From NCBI RefSeq assembly GCF_001750165.1, contig NZ_CP015411.1:3758501-3822500 (forward strand): a stretch of DNA of 64,000 nucleotides, in the 5' to 3' direction. A model generated the notes under the pieces. That model searched no databases. It was not told the DNA's origin and saw only the letters and a list, made by a program, of their open reading frames with translations. Positions 18,065 through 27,148 of the stretch are shown in pieces. The first letter of the stretch is position 1. Each line of letters opens with the position of its first letter. Source of the stretch: Pseudoalteromonas luteoviolacea (lineage in GTDB: Bacteria > Pseudomonadota > Gammaproteobacteria > Enterobacterales > Alteromonadaceae). The translations under genes and the position numbers were made by a program.

Positions 18065-20395
18065 ATGACCTTGCCCATCGAATCCATCAAATCAGATTTT
18101 GTAGCTACTCTTGCCAAGCAAGATGTTGTCGTTACCGCAGCTACAGGCTCTGGAAAATCAACGCAGCTCCCAATCTGGGCAGCCACAATGGGAAAGGTTT
18201 TGGTTATCGAGCCAAGGCGGATCGCTTGTACTTCACTTGCTGAATATGTGGCTTGCTTATGTGGCTCACAACTGGGTGACAAGGTAGGGTATGCCATTCG
18301 TTTTGAAACTGTCTTTAATGAGCAAACAGATATTGTGTTTGTCACACCTGGTGTTGCGCTAAGATGGTATTTTGAAGATAAATTGGCCACGTATTCACAT
18401 ATCGTGCTCGATGAATTTCATGAGCGACGTTGGGATATGGATTTACTACTGGCACTACTCAAACAACATGCAAAGCACCGACTAGTATTGACCTCTGCGA
18501 CACTCAATGCGAACAGCCTGAGTCGTTATCTGGAAGCACCAATTTTGCATAGCGAAGGTAAAATGTATCCAGTAGAGCTAGACTTTATCGCAAAAGACCA
18601 GCGCGCTATGCCCAGCAAAGAGCGCCTTGTCGAGCGCGTTGTCTTTGCCTGTCAACAAGCACTTGAAGATACACATGGCGATGTTTTGGTATTCCTACCA
18701 GGAAAAGGAGAGATCCTCGCCTGTGCGACAGCTTTAAAATCTCTCGACGCGATTATCGTTCCGCTTTACAGTGGCTGCAGTAAGCAACATCAGCAGCTCG
18801 CCCTGTCCCAGCAATCAACACAGCGCATTATACTGGCCACCAATGTCGCAGAAACATCCCTAACGATTCCCAATGTTACCTGTGTCGTTGATTCAGGGTT
18901 AGAGCGCCGTACGCATCTAAGAAACGGAAAAACCGTACTTGGTTTAGATGCCATAGGCCAAGATTCAGCAAAGCAACGCCTCGGTCGCGCAGGCAGAACC
19001 CAAGCAGGTATTTGCATTCGTCTGTACGGCCAATATGCACCTTTGATTGAGCGCACACCACCAGAAATACAACGGGAAGCATTGACAGAGCTTGTACTCG
19101 CAGCAGGGTGTGCCGCACAAGGAGTAGACTCATTGCCCTTTATTGATCCCCTGCCGGAAGCGTCAAAACAACGTGCGATTACAACATTGCATAATATCGG
19201 TGCTATTGACGATGGCCAACGAGCAACTGATCTTGGTCGAATGCTATACCCACTACCAGTGGACGCTGAGCTTGGTTTTTTAATTAATAAAATGCCATCC
19301 GGCGCGCTCAAGCAAGCCATGATTGACTTAATCGCTGTTATCTCTGTACCAGCTCGCGTTTATCAGTTACCGACTCATCTAGAGCAGTTGGAGCAACTAA
19401 ACCTACTATTGCCAAATCAATGTGATATAGAGCTTGCTATCGCGCTGATAAGAGGAAAACTTGATGGCATTATTCATACAGAATCTGAAGCCCTAGCCGA
19501 AGCAAAGCAATTTAGTGAGCAGTTAAGAGAGGCATTTTTGCTGCCAAGTCTTGATAAGGCGGCAAGCTACGATCGCCAAGCCCTTATCCAAGCCATCGCA
19601 CAAGCACGCCCAGAGTGGGTATTTATAAAGCGACAAAACCGCAGAGGCGGTTTCGGCAACGGTAACATGGAAATATCACCTTCCAATACCTCACGGGTAG
19701 ACGAACGCGCACAGGCAATGCTGGTACTAGACACCTTTGCCCTTGCAGGCAAAGGCACAAAGCAAGCAATGACCATGGCAACACTTGCCGCGCCGCTACC
19801 AATAAAAGTACTGATTGAATTAGGGATGGGTGAGCAGCACATTACTCAAGCATTTATAGAAGATGAGCAGATAAAAATAGAATATAACTTGGTCTATGCA
19901 GGCGTTTCGCTGGCAACAAAAGTGAGTCATGCACAAAGTGACATGCTGATCCCGGCCTGCTGTATGCTAATTCAGAGCGGGCAGGTATTTCCAAGCTTAA
20001 TCGAAAAACTCGAAGACTCACTTGCATATCACGCTTTATATTATCAATACGAAAAAATAAACGAAGTAGTACCTACTTTAGAGCAGCACTTAGAATGTAC
20101 ATTACGTGAGCTGGGCGTTAGCCACTTTGAAGACTTAGAGCTAATTGAACCAGAAGATTTATATTTTCAAGCCATAGAAAGTTGGATATTAGACCCATTT
20201 ATTGAAAAGCACCCTATCAAAGTCACACTGCCCGAATTAAGCATGTTTGTGACGTATAACTTTTTATCAAAACGTATTGTATTAGAATATCAATCTGGTA
20301 ATAGAAAGGATGCGCCCAAAAGATGGGAACTACCAAGCTTTCAAGGTTTTAAAATACAATATAAAAAAGCCAGCAAGGTAGTTGATGTCAGATAA
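18065..20395 (+). CDS. DEAH-box ATP-dependent helicase, HrpB-like
   Basis: The protein is a superfamily 2 helicase of 776 residues. Walker A is ATGSGKST at 26-33, motif II is DEFH at 115-118 (DEFHERRWD), motif III is TSAT, motif V ATNVAETSLTIPNV and motif VI QRLGRAGRTQAG. DEFH and the overall layout are those of HrpB; E. coli HrpB is about 809 residues. The C-terminal part has the expected HA2-like segment and then an RPEWVFIKRQNRRGGFGNGNME region with a typical helicase tail. The cellular role of HrpB is unresolved. It is monocistronic and divergent from mtfA. The gene symbol is left blank because the C-terminal third looks less conserved. Confidence 0.85.
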   Translation: MTLPIESIKSDFVATLAKQDVVVTAATGSGKSTQLPIWAATMGKVLVIEPRRIACTSLAEYVACLCGSQLGDKVGYAIRFETVFNEQTDIVFVTPGVALRWYFEDKLATYSHIVLDEFHERRWDMDLLLALLKQHAKHRLVLTSATLNANSLSRYLEAPILHSEGKMYPVELDFIAKDQRAMPSKERLVERVVFACQQALEDTHGDVLVFLPGKGEILACATALKSLDAIIVPLYSGCSKQHQQLALSQQSTQRIILATNVAETSLTIPNVTCVVDSGLERRTHLRNGKTVLGLDAIGQDSAKQRLGRAGRTQAGICIRLYGQYAPLIERTPPEIQREALTELVLAAGCAAQGVDSLPFIDPLPEASKQRAITTLHNIGAIDDGQRATDLGRMLYPLPVDAELGFLINKMPSGALKQAMIDLIAVISVPARVYQLPTHLEQLEQLNLLLPNQCDIELAIALIRGKLDGIIHTESEALAEAKQFSEQLREAFLLPSLDKAASYDRQALIQAIAQARPEWVFIKRQNRRGGFGNGNMEISPSNTSRVDERAQAMLVLDTFALAGKGTKQAMTMATLAAPLPIKVLIELGMGEQHITQAFIEDEQIKIEYNLVYAGVSLATKVSHAQSDMLIPACCMLIQSGQVFPSLIEKLEDSLAYHALYYQYEKINEVVPTLEQHLECTLRELGVSHFEDLELIEPEDLYFQAIESWILDPFIEKHPIKVTLPELSMFVTYNFLSKRIVLEYQSGNRKDAPKRWELPSFQGFKIQYKKASKVVDVR

Positions 20396-20435
20396 ACTGA
20401 AAAGTACTGAGCGCATCATTACATTACGCTTGAGA

Positions 20436-20684
20436 TCAGCCTCCGCTACCAATCGCACTTGTTAGTACATTTCTTTGGGACTCTCTCACTTGATCTTGAG
20501 CATGTTTTCTTTCTTCTCGTCTTTGCTCTTTTGTTGTGCAACGCTTTTTAGGAATACTTGTTCCTAAGCTACGTACCTGTTCACAACGATATCCATTATC
20601 TTCTGTTTTAGAAAGTTGATTCGACTGGCAAGCTGTAAGTAAAGGTAGTAGAGAGAGAGTTATAATACTTAATGTCATCTTCAT
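20436..20684 (-). CDS. Small lipoprotein, paralogue A
   Basis: I chose ATG at 20684 (MKMTLSIITLSLLPLLTACQ), which has AAAGGA eight bases upstream. The frame is open further but without a ribosome site. The lipobox is LTAC, so the mature protein of about 64 residues should be lipid-anchored. The conserved core DNGYRCEQVRSLGTSIPKK and RCTTKEQRR is shared with the neighbour at 20861. It contains two cysteines, one in each half, and ends in a charged Arg/Gln-rich helix. Function is unknown. Confidence 0.8.
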   Translation of the reverse strand: MKMTLSIITLSLLPLLTACQSNQLSKTEDNGYRCEQVRSLGTSIPKKRCTTKEQRREERKHAQDQVRESQRNVLTSAIGSGG

Positions 20685-20860
20685 ATTAATTTTCCTTTTA
20701 AAAACGAAAAACAAAACACCTTCCGGAGTTAAAGCCATAGCAAAAACCATTTAAAACACAGGTAAAAATACCAAGACAAATGTATAAAACACCTTTTCAT
20801 TATAAATGAAAATAGATTATAGCTAATGAAATAAACCCCGAATAATAAGCTAAATTAAAT

Positions 20861-21109
20861 TTAGCCAGCCCCATCACCACTCAGAGTAACCTGGCTTTCA
20901 CGCAATTGCTCTTGAGCGTTTACACGATCTTGTCTACGCTGCTCTTTTGTTGTGCAACGCTTTTTAGGAATGCTTGATCCTAGGCTGCGTACCTGCTCAC
21001 AACGATACCCATCCTTTTTTGCAGTCTCATCGGCTGAACCCGTTGATTGACAACCAGAAACGAATCCCATCGATACAAGCAATGCTACTAACCCTATTCT
21101 TTTTATCAT
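20861..21109 (-). CDS. Small lipoprotein, paralogue B
   Basis: The start is ATG 21109 (MIKRIGLVALLVSMGFVSGC), preceded by AGGGAAAAA. The lipobox is VSGC. The mature part carries KDGYRCEQVRSLGSSIPKK and RCTTKEQRR, nearly identical to the core of the gene at 20436. Both encode 82 residues. The pair lies 176 bp apart in the same direction, each with its own ribosome site, and looks like a local duplication whose cores are held constant while the leader and tail have drifted. Function is unknown. Confidence 0.8.
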   Translation of the reverse strand: MIKRIGLVALLVSMGFVSGCQSTGSADETAKKDGYRCEQVRSLGSSIPKKRCTTKEQRRQDRVNAQEQLRESQVTLSGDGAG

Positions 21110-21404
21110 TTTTTTCCCTGTTTTTATTATAGAAAATCTAGTTATTAAAATTACAACGTACAAAAAAATAAATCAAGCGAATAAAAATAAAACAGAAAAC
21201 ATATAAAATAATTAATTCGGATAAACTACACTACAATTATAAATCCACACACTCTGTGAAAACAGACAGTTTTGTATAGTTAGTATGTATAACAAAGATT
21301 TATATGCGAAACTGATTCCATCAACCACAGCCATGTAAATCTATATGAAACAATTTTATTAGGCCAAGTAAGGAGGGTTATTAAATAAGAATTGTGTTTA
21401 TGTG
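21110..21404. other. Gene-free spacer before the IS30 remnant
   Basis: This is an AT-rich stretch of about 295 bp. It must contain the promoter of the lipoprotein gene that starts at 21109. I see no frame or structure worth naming. Confidence 0.5.
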
Positions 21405-21437
21405 TATACCTGATTTCAGATAATAAGTGCGACACTC
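21405..21437 (+). repeat. IS30-family left terminal inverted repeat
   Basis: It begins TATACCTGATTTC and ends AAGTGCGACACTC. It pairs with 23513-23545 at 26 of 33 positions. Confidence 0.85.
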
Positions 21438-21513
21438 ATAGACAGATATAGAAGAGGAAGCCAGCTGCCGAAAGTAGTACGCTCTTCTCGCCAAAGAAAC
21501 CAGCAATACTACT

Positions 21514-22233
21514 ATGAATTATCAGCAGTTGATCGAGGGAAGAAGATACCAGATTTCTACCCTTTTGGAACTAGGGATTTCGATCTCTGAAATAGCCAAA
21601 AAAGTGAAGTGCAACGGTGTATCGTGAACTAAAAAGAAATCAAAAGCATGGGCAATATTGCCCTCAGAATGCACATATTTCTTCTGTTAAAAGGCGTATG
21701 GTCTCTCGCAAGTATCGGATACCGGCCCAGCTCATTGAATATGTTTGCTTTTTGCTCAGTATCAATTGGAGTCCTGAGCAAATTTCCAATGTGCTGCAAG
21801 CGTAGGTGAAACAGTCAGCCATGAGTGGATTTATCGTTATGTAGCTCGTGATAAATGTCGAGGTTGTAAGCTCTATCGCCATTTAAGACAAGGACATAAG
21901 CGATATCGTAGAGGCCTAAAAGATAAAGCGTCAACGATTAAAAGTGCGGTATCAATTGATGAACGACCAGTAATTGTTGAAAGTTGAGAACGATTTGGTG
22001 ATTGGGAAATTGACATAGTGTTAGGTAAGCATGGTAAAGGCGCGATAGTGACTATATTAGAGCGAAAAAGTCGGTTTTATTTAGCGAAGAAAGTACCATC
22101 AAAATCGGCTGATGCAGTTACAAAATCGACAATAGAGATGCTTATGCCATTTAAAGAGTGCGTACACACAATCACAGCAGATAATGGAGAGAATCCGCAG
22201 GACATGCGCAGATTGGCGCAGCATTGGATACTA
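21514..22233 (+). pseudogene. IS30-family transposase, 5' part, broken
   Basis: ATG at 21514 opens MNYQQLIEGRRYQISTLLEL, with the helix-turn-helix GISISEIAKKVKC. A frameshift near 21612 moves reading to VYRELKRNQKHGQYCP; a second near 21800 moves it to VSHEWIYRYVARDKCRG. An in-frame TGA at 21985 interrupts VES-ERFGDWEIDIVLGKHGKG. A further shift lies near 22190, just after the DDE-type ITADNGE segment. The text then runs GHAQIGAALDT and stops at the IS630 insertion. GDWEID and TADNG are the catalytic-core signatures of the IS30 family. Confidence 0.88.
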
Positions 22234-23288
22234 ATACCATTCCACATAAAGGTTAAATCAGATTTATCCATTCACGACTGCACATTTTCTTAACTCGAAC
22301 CGGTATTGAAATAAATTGATTCCAAGCTTTCGAAACTTCGTCAACTATTTCTACATAGACCGAAAATACTCTATTGGATTTAGCTCAGGTGAATTAGGGG
22401 GAAGTTTTATTAGCGTTAAGTTGCTGAATTCTGATGCAGTATCATGTGTATGCCAGCCTGTGCCATCTATTATCATTACGGCATGCCTACCAATTAGTGT
22501 AGCTTGTGATATTTGACGCATGTGCTGCGTCATCGCTTCTTTATTTACAAATAGACTTACTCACGCTTCCGTTTGGCCCGTAGCAGGACATACTGCACCA
22601 AATAAATACCCGTATTCAAACTGTTGTTGTTTCACAATCCTTGGCCGAGTACCTGTCTCAGCCCAAATGCGCGTAGTCGGATTTTGCTGGGCAAATCGAG
22701 CTTCATCCTGAAACCATACGTCGATACGATCAAGAGGTAAGTGTCCAGGTGTGTGAAGGATCGTTTCCAGTTAGAAGTTTTTTAAAAGCTTCTGGCTTTG
22801 TAATGACTGTTTAGGGTGTTTTAAACGACTTGTGATCCAACTAAAGCCTAGCTGCTTTAGTATTCTATAGACATGATTTAAGTGGTAATGAACACCAAAT
22901 TCACTACTAATGTAATGTACAATACCCTTACCGGTTAGACGGCCACCTTGAAGCTCCGTGTTTGTGCGCTTAATAGATTCAGACAGTTGCTCAAGCTGAG
23001 ACGCTTGCAGCCTAGATGGACGTCCTTGAATAGACTTATTGTTTAAGCCATCGAGCCCATGCTCTAGGTAACTAGAGACCGATCTATTAACACTACTTCG
23101 TGCTACATTAAGGCGGTTTGCAATGTCGGTTCTGCTATTCCCTTCATAAAATAATGACACGGCAAGTAATCGCATGCATTTACGTGCGTTGGGCTCTTTT
23201 CGAGAAAGTGCTAAAAGCTGTTCAGATACGCTTAGGTTCAACGTTATTTAGTCTGTAATTTTATATACTCTATATTAGATCAGATAGT
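22234..23288 (-). mobile_element. IS630-family element inserted in the IS30 transposase at TA
   Basis: IS630/Tc1-type elements insert at TA and duplicate it. TA dinucleotides sit at 22232-22233 and 23289-23290. Removing one TA plus the 1055 bp between joins GAT-ACT to AGG-CGG-TTT-GCG-CAC and restores one open frame (LDTRRFAHPYGSWE). The terminal inverted repeats of the inner element are not obvious to me, so the exact ends rest on this frame restoration. Confidence 0.75.
22253..23241 (-). pseudogene. IS630-family transposase, broken
   Basis: From ATG 23241 the frame encodes a helix-turn-helix region (YEGNSRTDIANRLNVARSSVNR) and the winged part up to QSQKLLKNF, where it stops near 22771. The next frame continues the DDE domain with FQDEARFAQQNPTTRIWAETG. 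A second stop lies near 22558. The text then runs MIIDGTGWHTH and PPNSPELNPIE. About 20 codons seem deleted after NPIE, and the typical end KMCSREWINLI is found in another frame with its stop at 22253. At least two frame breaks and a deletion make it non-functional. Confidence 0.87.
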
Positions 23289-23505
23289 TAGGCGGTTTGC
23301 GCACCCATACGGTTCTTGGGAGCAAAGGGCAACCGAAAACACAAATAGTCTATCGAGGCAATATGTGAAAAAGGGTATGGATTTAAGACAAGTAACAAAT
23401 GAAAACATTCAGTTCGCTCAATCAAGGATCAGCTACCATCCCAGAAAGTGTTTAGGGTTTAAGCAACCAGCTATTATTTTTAAAGAACAAGAAATGGCTG
23501 CTTGA
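23289..23505 (+). pseudogene. IS30-family transposase, 3' part
   Basis: This is the continuation of the IS30 transposase beyond the IS630 insertion. It encodes FAHPYGSWERRATENTNSL-type text (read here as SWEQRATENTN), then RQYVKKGMD and HPRKCLGFKQP, and ends at TGA 23505. The segment is open throughout. The Glu in ATENTN is the third catalytic acid position of the family. Confidence 0.85.
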
Positions 23506-23512
23506 TATTAAA

Positions 23513-23545
23513 GAGTGTCGCACTTCGGAATTGAATTCGGGTATA
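23513..23545 (-). repeat. IS30-family right terminal inverted repeat
   Basis: It begins GAGTGTCGCACTT and ends CGGGTATA on the + strand. It is the partner of 21405-21437. Confidence 0.85.
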
Positions 23546-23590
23546 ACTAAAATAAAAAATGAAGTGTAAACGATTTAAAGGTGGGAAATT

Positions 23591-23619
23591 AAAAAGAGCC
23601 GCATCAAGCGGCTCTTTTA
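23591..23619. terminator. Bidirectional terminator after receptor 1
   Basis: The stem AAAAGAGCCGC / GCGGCTCTTTT has loop ATCAA. It has A on one side and T on the other, and lies 15 bp past the stop of the leftward receptor gene. Confidence 0.9.
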
Positions 23620-23633
23620 TAACTCAGCTCAAA

Positions 23634-26453
23634 TTAGAAGCTGTAGTCAACGCTTACGTAGAAAGTACGTAGGAACTGGTCATAGTAACGACCTTCATAA
23701 CCTACTAAGTGACCTTCTGCATCGCCCAGTGAGAACGGAGGCTCTTTGTCAAAGATGTTCTTAATACCAGCTGAAAGTACTGTGTTTTCAAAACCATAGT
23801 AATCAACTTTGTAGTTGAAAGTTGTGTGTGATGGAACTTCCAACTGTACGTCACGGCTGTGTACGTCACCAGTTAATGTACCGTCGTCAGCACGAACGTA
23901 GTCTGGATTATCTATTGTACCAAACTGAACTTCAGTTTCTTGATCTTTCCAACCAGAACGGAAGTTAGCGCGTAGCGTATGAGTGAAATCACCTGTACTC
24001 AATACTGTCTGCGCAGTGATAACGTTGCGGAATACAACTTCTTCATCAGCACCATACTGGCCAAGAGAGCTTCTCCACTCGTCAGCTGTACCAGCTAGAG
24101 TGTACTCTTGCTTAACAAAATATGTACCTTGAAGTGAAGTCTTCAGCGTACCAAAGCTAAGATCGTTTGTTAGGTTAACTTTCCAGTCAATACCCTCGTT
24201 GATGCTCTCACCGATGTTAACTGGTTGAGAGATGAAGTATAGACGTTCACGAGAACCACCGTTTGGATCATCACCGATTACGAACTGTGCGTCATATAGA
24301 CCTGGGTTAACTGTAAACGCGTATGTTTCTGAAGGTTGATCAACACGGTTTGTGATGTCAACTTTCCAGTAGTCCATTTCGAAAGTAAATTCGTTGCTTG
24401 GTGCGTAAACAAAACCAAGTGACCACTGATCTGAAGTCTCAGGTGCTAGGTTCGGGTTACCACTGTTGTACAAGTTATACTGTACTGGCGCAGCGCTACA
24501 ACCACGTGTACGAGCATCAGTTACAGGACAAGTGTATGGTGCACGAGTTACACCACCGTAGTTTTGCGGCTGTGCAATTTGTAGCATTGTCGCTGAACGG
24601 AAACCTGTACCGATTGAACCACGAAGTACTAAGTCATCAGTCGCGTTATAACGCAAGCTCACTTTGTAAGTTACGTCGCTTTCGTCGTCATTTGCAGTGA
24701 TCTGCTGAACTGTTTCAGTCTCATCGTTTTCATCAATGAAATGGTTGTTATCAACACCACCAATCATATCGTAACGAATTGCTGCAGAAAGCATTAGGTC
24801 GTCTAGTAAAGGAACCTGGAATTCAGTGAATGCACCGTACGTTGTACGCTCTAGGTCAAAGATTGGGTCGCCACCTGAACCCCAACGTTCATCTTTAGCA
24901 TTTTCAGCAGAAGGAAGGTTTTCGTAAGAGTTTACGCGGTAATCTACACCATAACCGATGTATACTTCACCCGCTGGTAATTCAAATAACGCCTGTGATG
25001 CACGGAAATCCCAAGCAATTGAGCTTGTCTTCCATGTCTGGTTAAGGTGACGCCATTTACTTGCTTCAAGAGCAGCCATACCTGCTTCACTCATTTCACC
25101 AGGAAGCGCGAATACGTCGATTGTACCGTTAGCAATATCACCTACCCAGTTTGCGTAGAAGTGACCATCAGAGAAGCTCTCATCACGCTCTGCACCTGAG
25201 ATTGCAATTGCTGTGCTGAAATCGATAGTATCGAAAAGTACACCTTCCAAACCAAAAGATGAATTGAAAGTAGTTGTATCGTATGTTGAAGTACGGTTTC
25301 CACCTGGTAGTGCACGCCATGATGCATAAACTTCAGTTGCACGAGCTTTCTGGTCTTCAGTTAGGTGAGGTTCAACATATTGCTTGTAAGCTTCACCAGT
25401 TGTTCCAATTGGGATTGGGCCAGTTGGGTTAGGCGCGATACGAGCAGTCATTGAGAAATCGGTATAGCTCACAGTAGCAAATGCTTTGATGTCTTCAGTA
25501 ACATCAAAATTACCGTGTACCATGAATGAAGTACGTTCACTTTCAGGAACGATTTCAAGTGTGCTTGTGAAGTCGAACATACACTGATCAGAGCTTGGAT
25601 CTTTAGCATTGTCTGGCGCACAAGTACCATGCTCAGATAGGTACGGGTTGAAGAAGTAAGCAGCATCACCGTCGTCAAGCTCTACTTCAACGTTTGCAGG
25701 GATAGCATTTGGAGAACCATTGATTGAAAAATAGCTTTGACCTTCATAAGCAAACTCTAAAAGACCTGTTTTTGCGAATTCACGGTCTTTAGAACGCAAT
25801 GTTTCTTGAGTATCGTGAGATACTGTGAACATTAAGCTGTAGCCATCAGAGTCATAGTCACCGAAGCCAGTTGTGAAACTTACGTTAGTTGTTTCACCAC
25901 CGTCACGTGGACGATCTGTTCTTACTGAAAGAGTTGATTGATCTACTTCGTCCTTAAGGATGAAGTTAATTACACCCGCGATTGCATCTGAACCATAGAT
26001 AGCTGATGCGCCATCAGTAAGTACTTCAACGCGCTCTACTGCTGCTAATGGGATACTGTTGATGTCAACAGAGCTACCAGAGAATTGTGATGCAACACGG
26101 CGACCGTTTAGAAGTACTAAAGTGTACTCTGAACCTAAACCACGTAAAGACGCTGTTGCAGTACCTGCACCACCGCCACCAACAGAAGAAGTTGGAGTAG
26201 TGAAACCCTGCATTGAAGGGATTTGAGTGATTAAGTCAGGAACAGAGGTAACACCAGTTGCTTTGATGTCTTCTGCACTTAATACGTTTACAGGTAAAGC
26301 ACCAGCAAGGTCTGTACCTTTAATGCTAGAACCCGTGATTTCAATTTTTTCGATTTCTTTTTGTTCTTCAGCTGCTACGTTAAACGCAGTTGCTGAAACA
26401 GCACCAAAAGCGATCGCTAAGCGAACTGCTTTTGAGATCTTACTATTTAACAT
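23634..26453 (-). CDS. TonB-dependent receptor 1 of the array
   Basis: The 939-residue outer-membrane receptor has a signal peptide to about residue 28 (cut after FNVAA), a TonB-box-like region KIEITGSSIKG, and a plug with PDLITQIPSMQGF, LRGLGSEYTLVLLNGRR and ASAIYGSDAIAGVINFIL. A long barrel ends in the aromatic-terminal strand FYVSVDYSF. It is closely paralogous to receptor 2, with shared segments such as SFGTLK...GTY, VFRN and GDFTHTLR. The ribosome site CCAGGGAGA precedes ATG 26453. Family-wide, such large receptors take up glycans, peptides or siderophores. No neighbouring enzyme reveals the substrate. Confidence 0.93.
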   Translation of the reverse strand: MLNSKISKAVRLAIAFGAVSATAFNVAAEEQKEIEKIEITGSSIKGTDLAGALPVNVLSAEDIKATGVTSVPDLITQIPSMQGFTTPTSSVGGGGAGTATASLRGLGSEYTLVLLNGRRVASQFSGSSVDINSIPLAAVERVEVLTDGASAIYGSDAIAGVINFILKDEVDQSTLSVRTDRPRDGGETTNVSFTTGFGDYDSDGYSLMFTVSHDTQETLRSKDREFAKTGLLEFAYEGQSYFSINGSPNAIPANVEVELDDGDAAYFFNPYLSEHGTCAPDNAKDPSSDQCMFDFTSTLEIVPESERTSFMVHGNFDVTEDIKAFATVSYTDFSMTARIAPNPTGPIPIGTTGEAYKQYVEPHLTEDQKARATEVYASWRALPGGNRTSTYDTTTFNSSFGLEGVLFDTIDFSTAIAISGAERDESFSDGHFYANWVGDIANGTIDVFALPGEMSEAGMAALEASKWRHLNQTWKTSSIAWDFRASQALFELPAGEVYIGYGVDYRVNSYENLPSAENAKDERWGSGGDPIFDLERTTYGAFTEFQVPLLDDLMLSAAIRYDMIGGVDNNHFIDENDETETVQQITANDDESDVTYKVSLRYNATDDLVLRGSIGTGFRSATMLQIAQPQNYGGVTRAPYTCPVTDARTRGCSAAPVQYNLYNSGNPNLAPETSDQWSLGFVYAPSNEFTFEMDYWKVDITNRVDQPSETYAFTVNPGLYDAQFVIGDDPNGGSRERLYFISQPVNIGESINEGIDWKVNLTNDLSFGTLKTSLQGTYFVKQEYTLAGTADEWRSSLGQYGADEEVVFRNVITAQTVLSTGDFTHTLRANFRSGWKDQETEVQFGTIDNPDYVRADDGTLTGDVHSRDVQLEVPSHTTFNYKVDYYGFENTVLSAGIKNIFDKEPPFSLGDAEGHLVGYEGRYYDQFLRTFYVSVDYSF

Positions 26454-26951
26454 TCAATTTCTCCCTGGGCTTTTAACAAAGCTTTTATTTTAATTATGCC
26501 TTCTATACAAGGTTAAACACGTTACTTTTTTGTGTACCTTATATGTAACAACGCAAGTATAGTAACCACAAAGTAAATACCCATGCAAGCTTGTAAAAAC
26601 GAGTTAATACAAAAGTCAGTTGCAAAAATAGCAACAAAAAGAAGAAGGGTGTTTTTTATTCGACATCAAAAGGAGTGGATGATTTTTGTTGGCTTTTTCG
26701 CAATCAACCCAACTTTAAGTGACCAAAAAAAATAAAAAAACAAAAAATAAAACAAACAAAAACAAAAGAATAAAAAAAACACAACGATAAAGACCGATAA
26801 CAACAGGCAAACCTAAAGCTAAAAATTCATGTGTAAAGTTCAAGCAAAAACACAAGCTATAAGTTCAAAAAAAATACAGGCCTTAAAACCAAAAATTAAC
26901 ACTAAAAACACAAAAGAAACAACAAAAGCCATAAAAGACAATAAAATAAAT

Positions 26952-26980
26952 AAAAAAAAACCTGCCTATGCAGGTTTTTT
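26952..26980. terminator. Bidirectional terminator downstream of receptor 2
   Basis: The stem AAAAAACCTGC / GCAGGTTTTTT has loop CTAT. It lies 170 bp past the receptor 2 stop. Confidence 0.88.
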
Positions 26981-27110
26981 AGACACGAATATTTCAATTG
27001 GAAACTTACGCTACATGACATCTACCTTGTTTACATAAATGCTGTCAAAATCATTTATGAATAAAGTTATAAATGCTGCAGTTTGTTATGTTTTCCTTGT
27101 AAATTCGTAA

Positions 27111-27139
27111 CTTGGCTCTAAATTGAGCTTAGAGCCAAG
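27111..27139. terminator. 11-bp hairpin at the end of receptor 2
   Basis: CTTGGCTCTAA and its exact complement at 27129-27139 flank a seven-base loop. There is no T run, so it may be a weak terminator or an mRNA 3' stabiliser. Confidence 0.55.
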
Positions 27140-27148
27140 ATGCTGAGA

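Larger units (their letters stand above)
21405..23545. mobile_element. Defunct IS30-family element carrying a nested IS630-family element
   Basis: The left terminal repeat at 21405-21437 and right terminal repeat at 23513-23545 are inverted and match at 26 of 33 positions, ending in a shared AAGTGCGACACTC on the inner side. Between them are the two halves of an IS30-type transposase gene in + orientation, split by an IS630-type transposase gene in - orientation. No clear target duplication flanks the outer ends. Both transposase genes are broken, so neither element can move on its own. Confidence 0.88.
26454..27148. other. Long A-rich leader region between receptors 1 and 2
   Basis: This is a 695-bp gene-free interval. 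It is A-rich and G-poor on the + strand, most strikingly at 26720-26780 and 26860-26960, so the transcript of receptor 1 (- strand) would be U/G-rich there. It holds the terminator at 26952-26980 and the hairpin at 27111-27139. A 69-codon + frame at 26829 is Lys/Thr low-complexity and I reject it as a gene. Confidence 0.7.

Noticed and set aside
26829..27038. 69-codon + frame between receptors 1 and 2
   Set aside because: Lys/Thr-rich product from an A-rich leader, no ribosome site, and it runs across a terminator stem.
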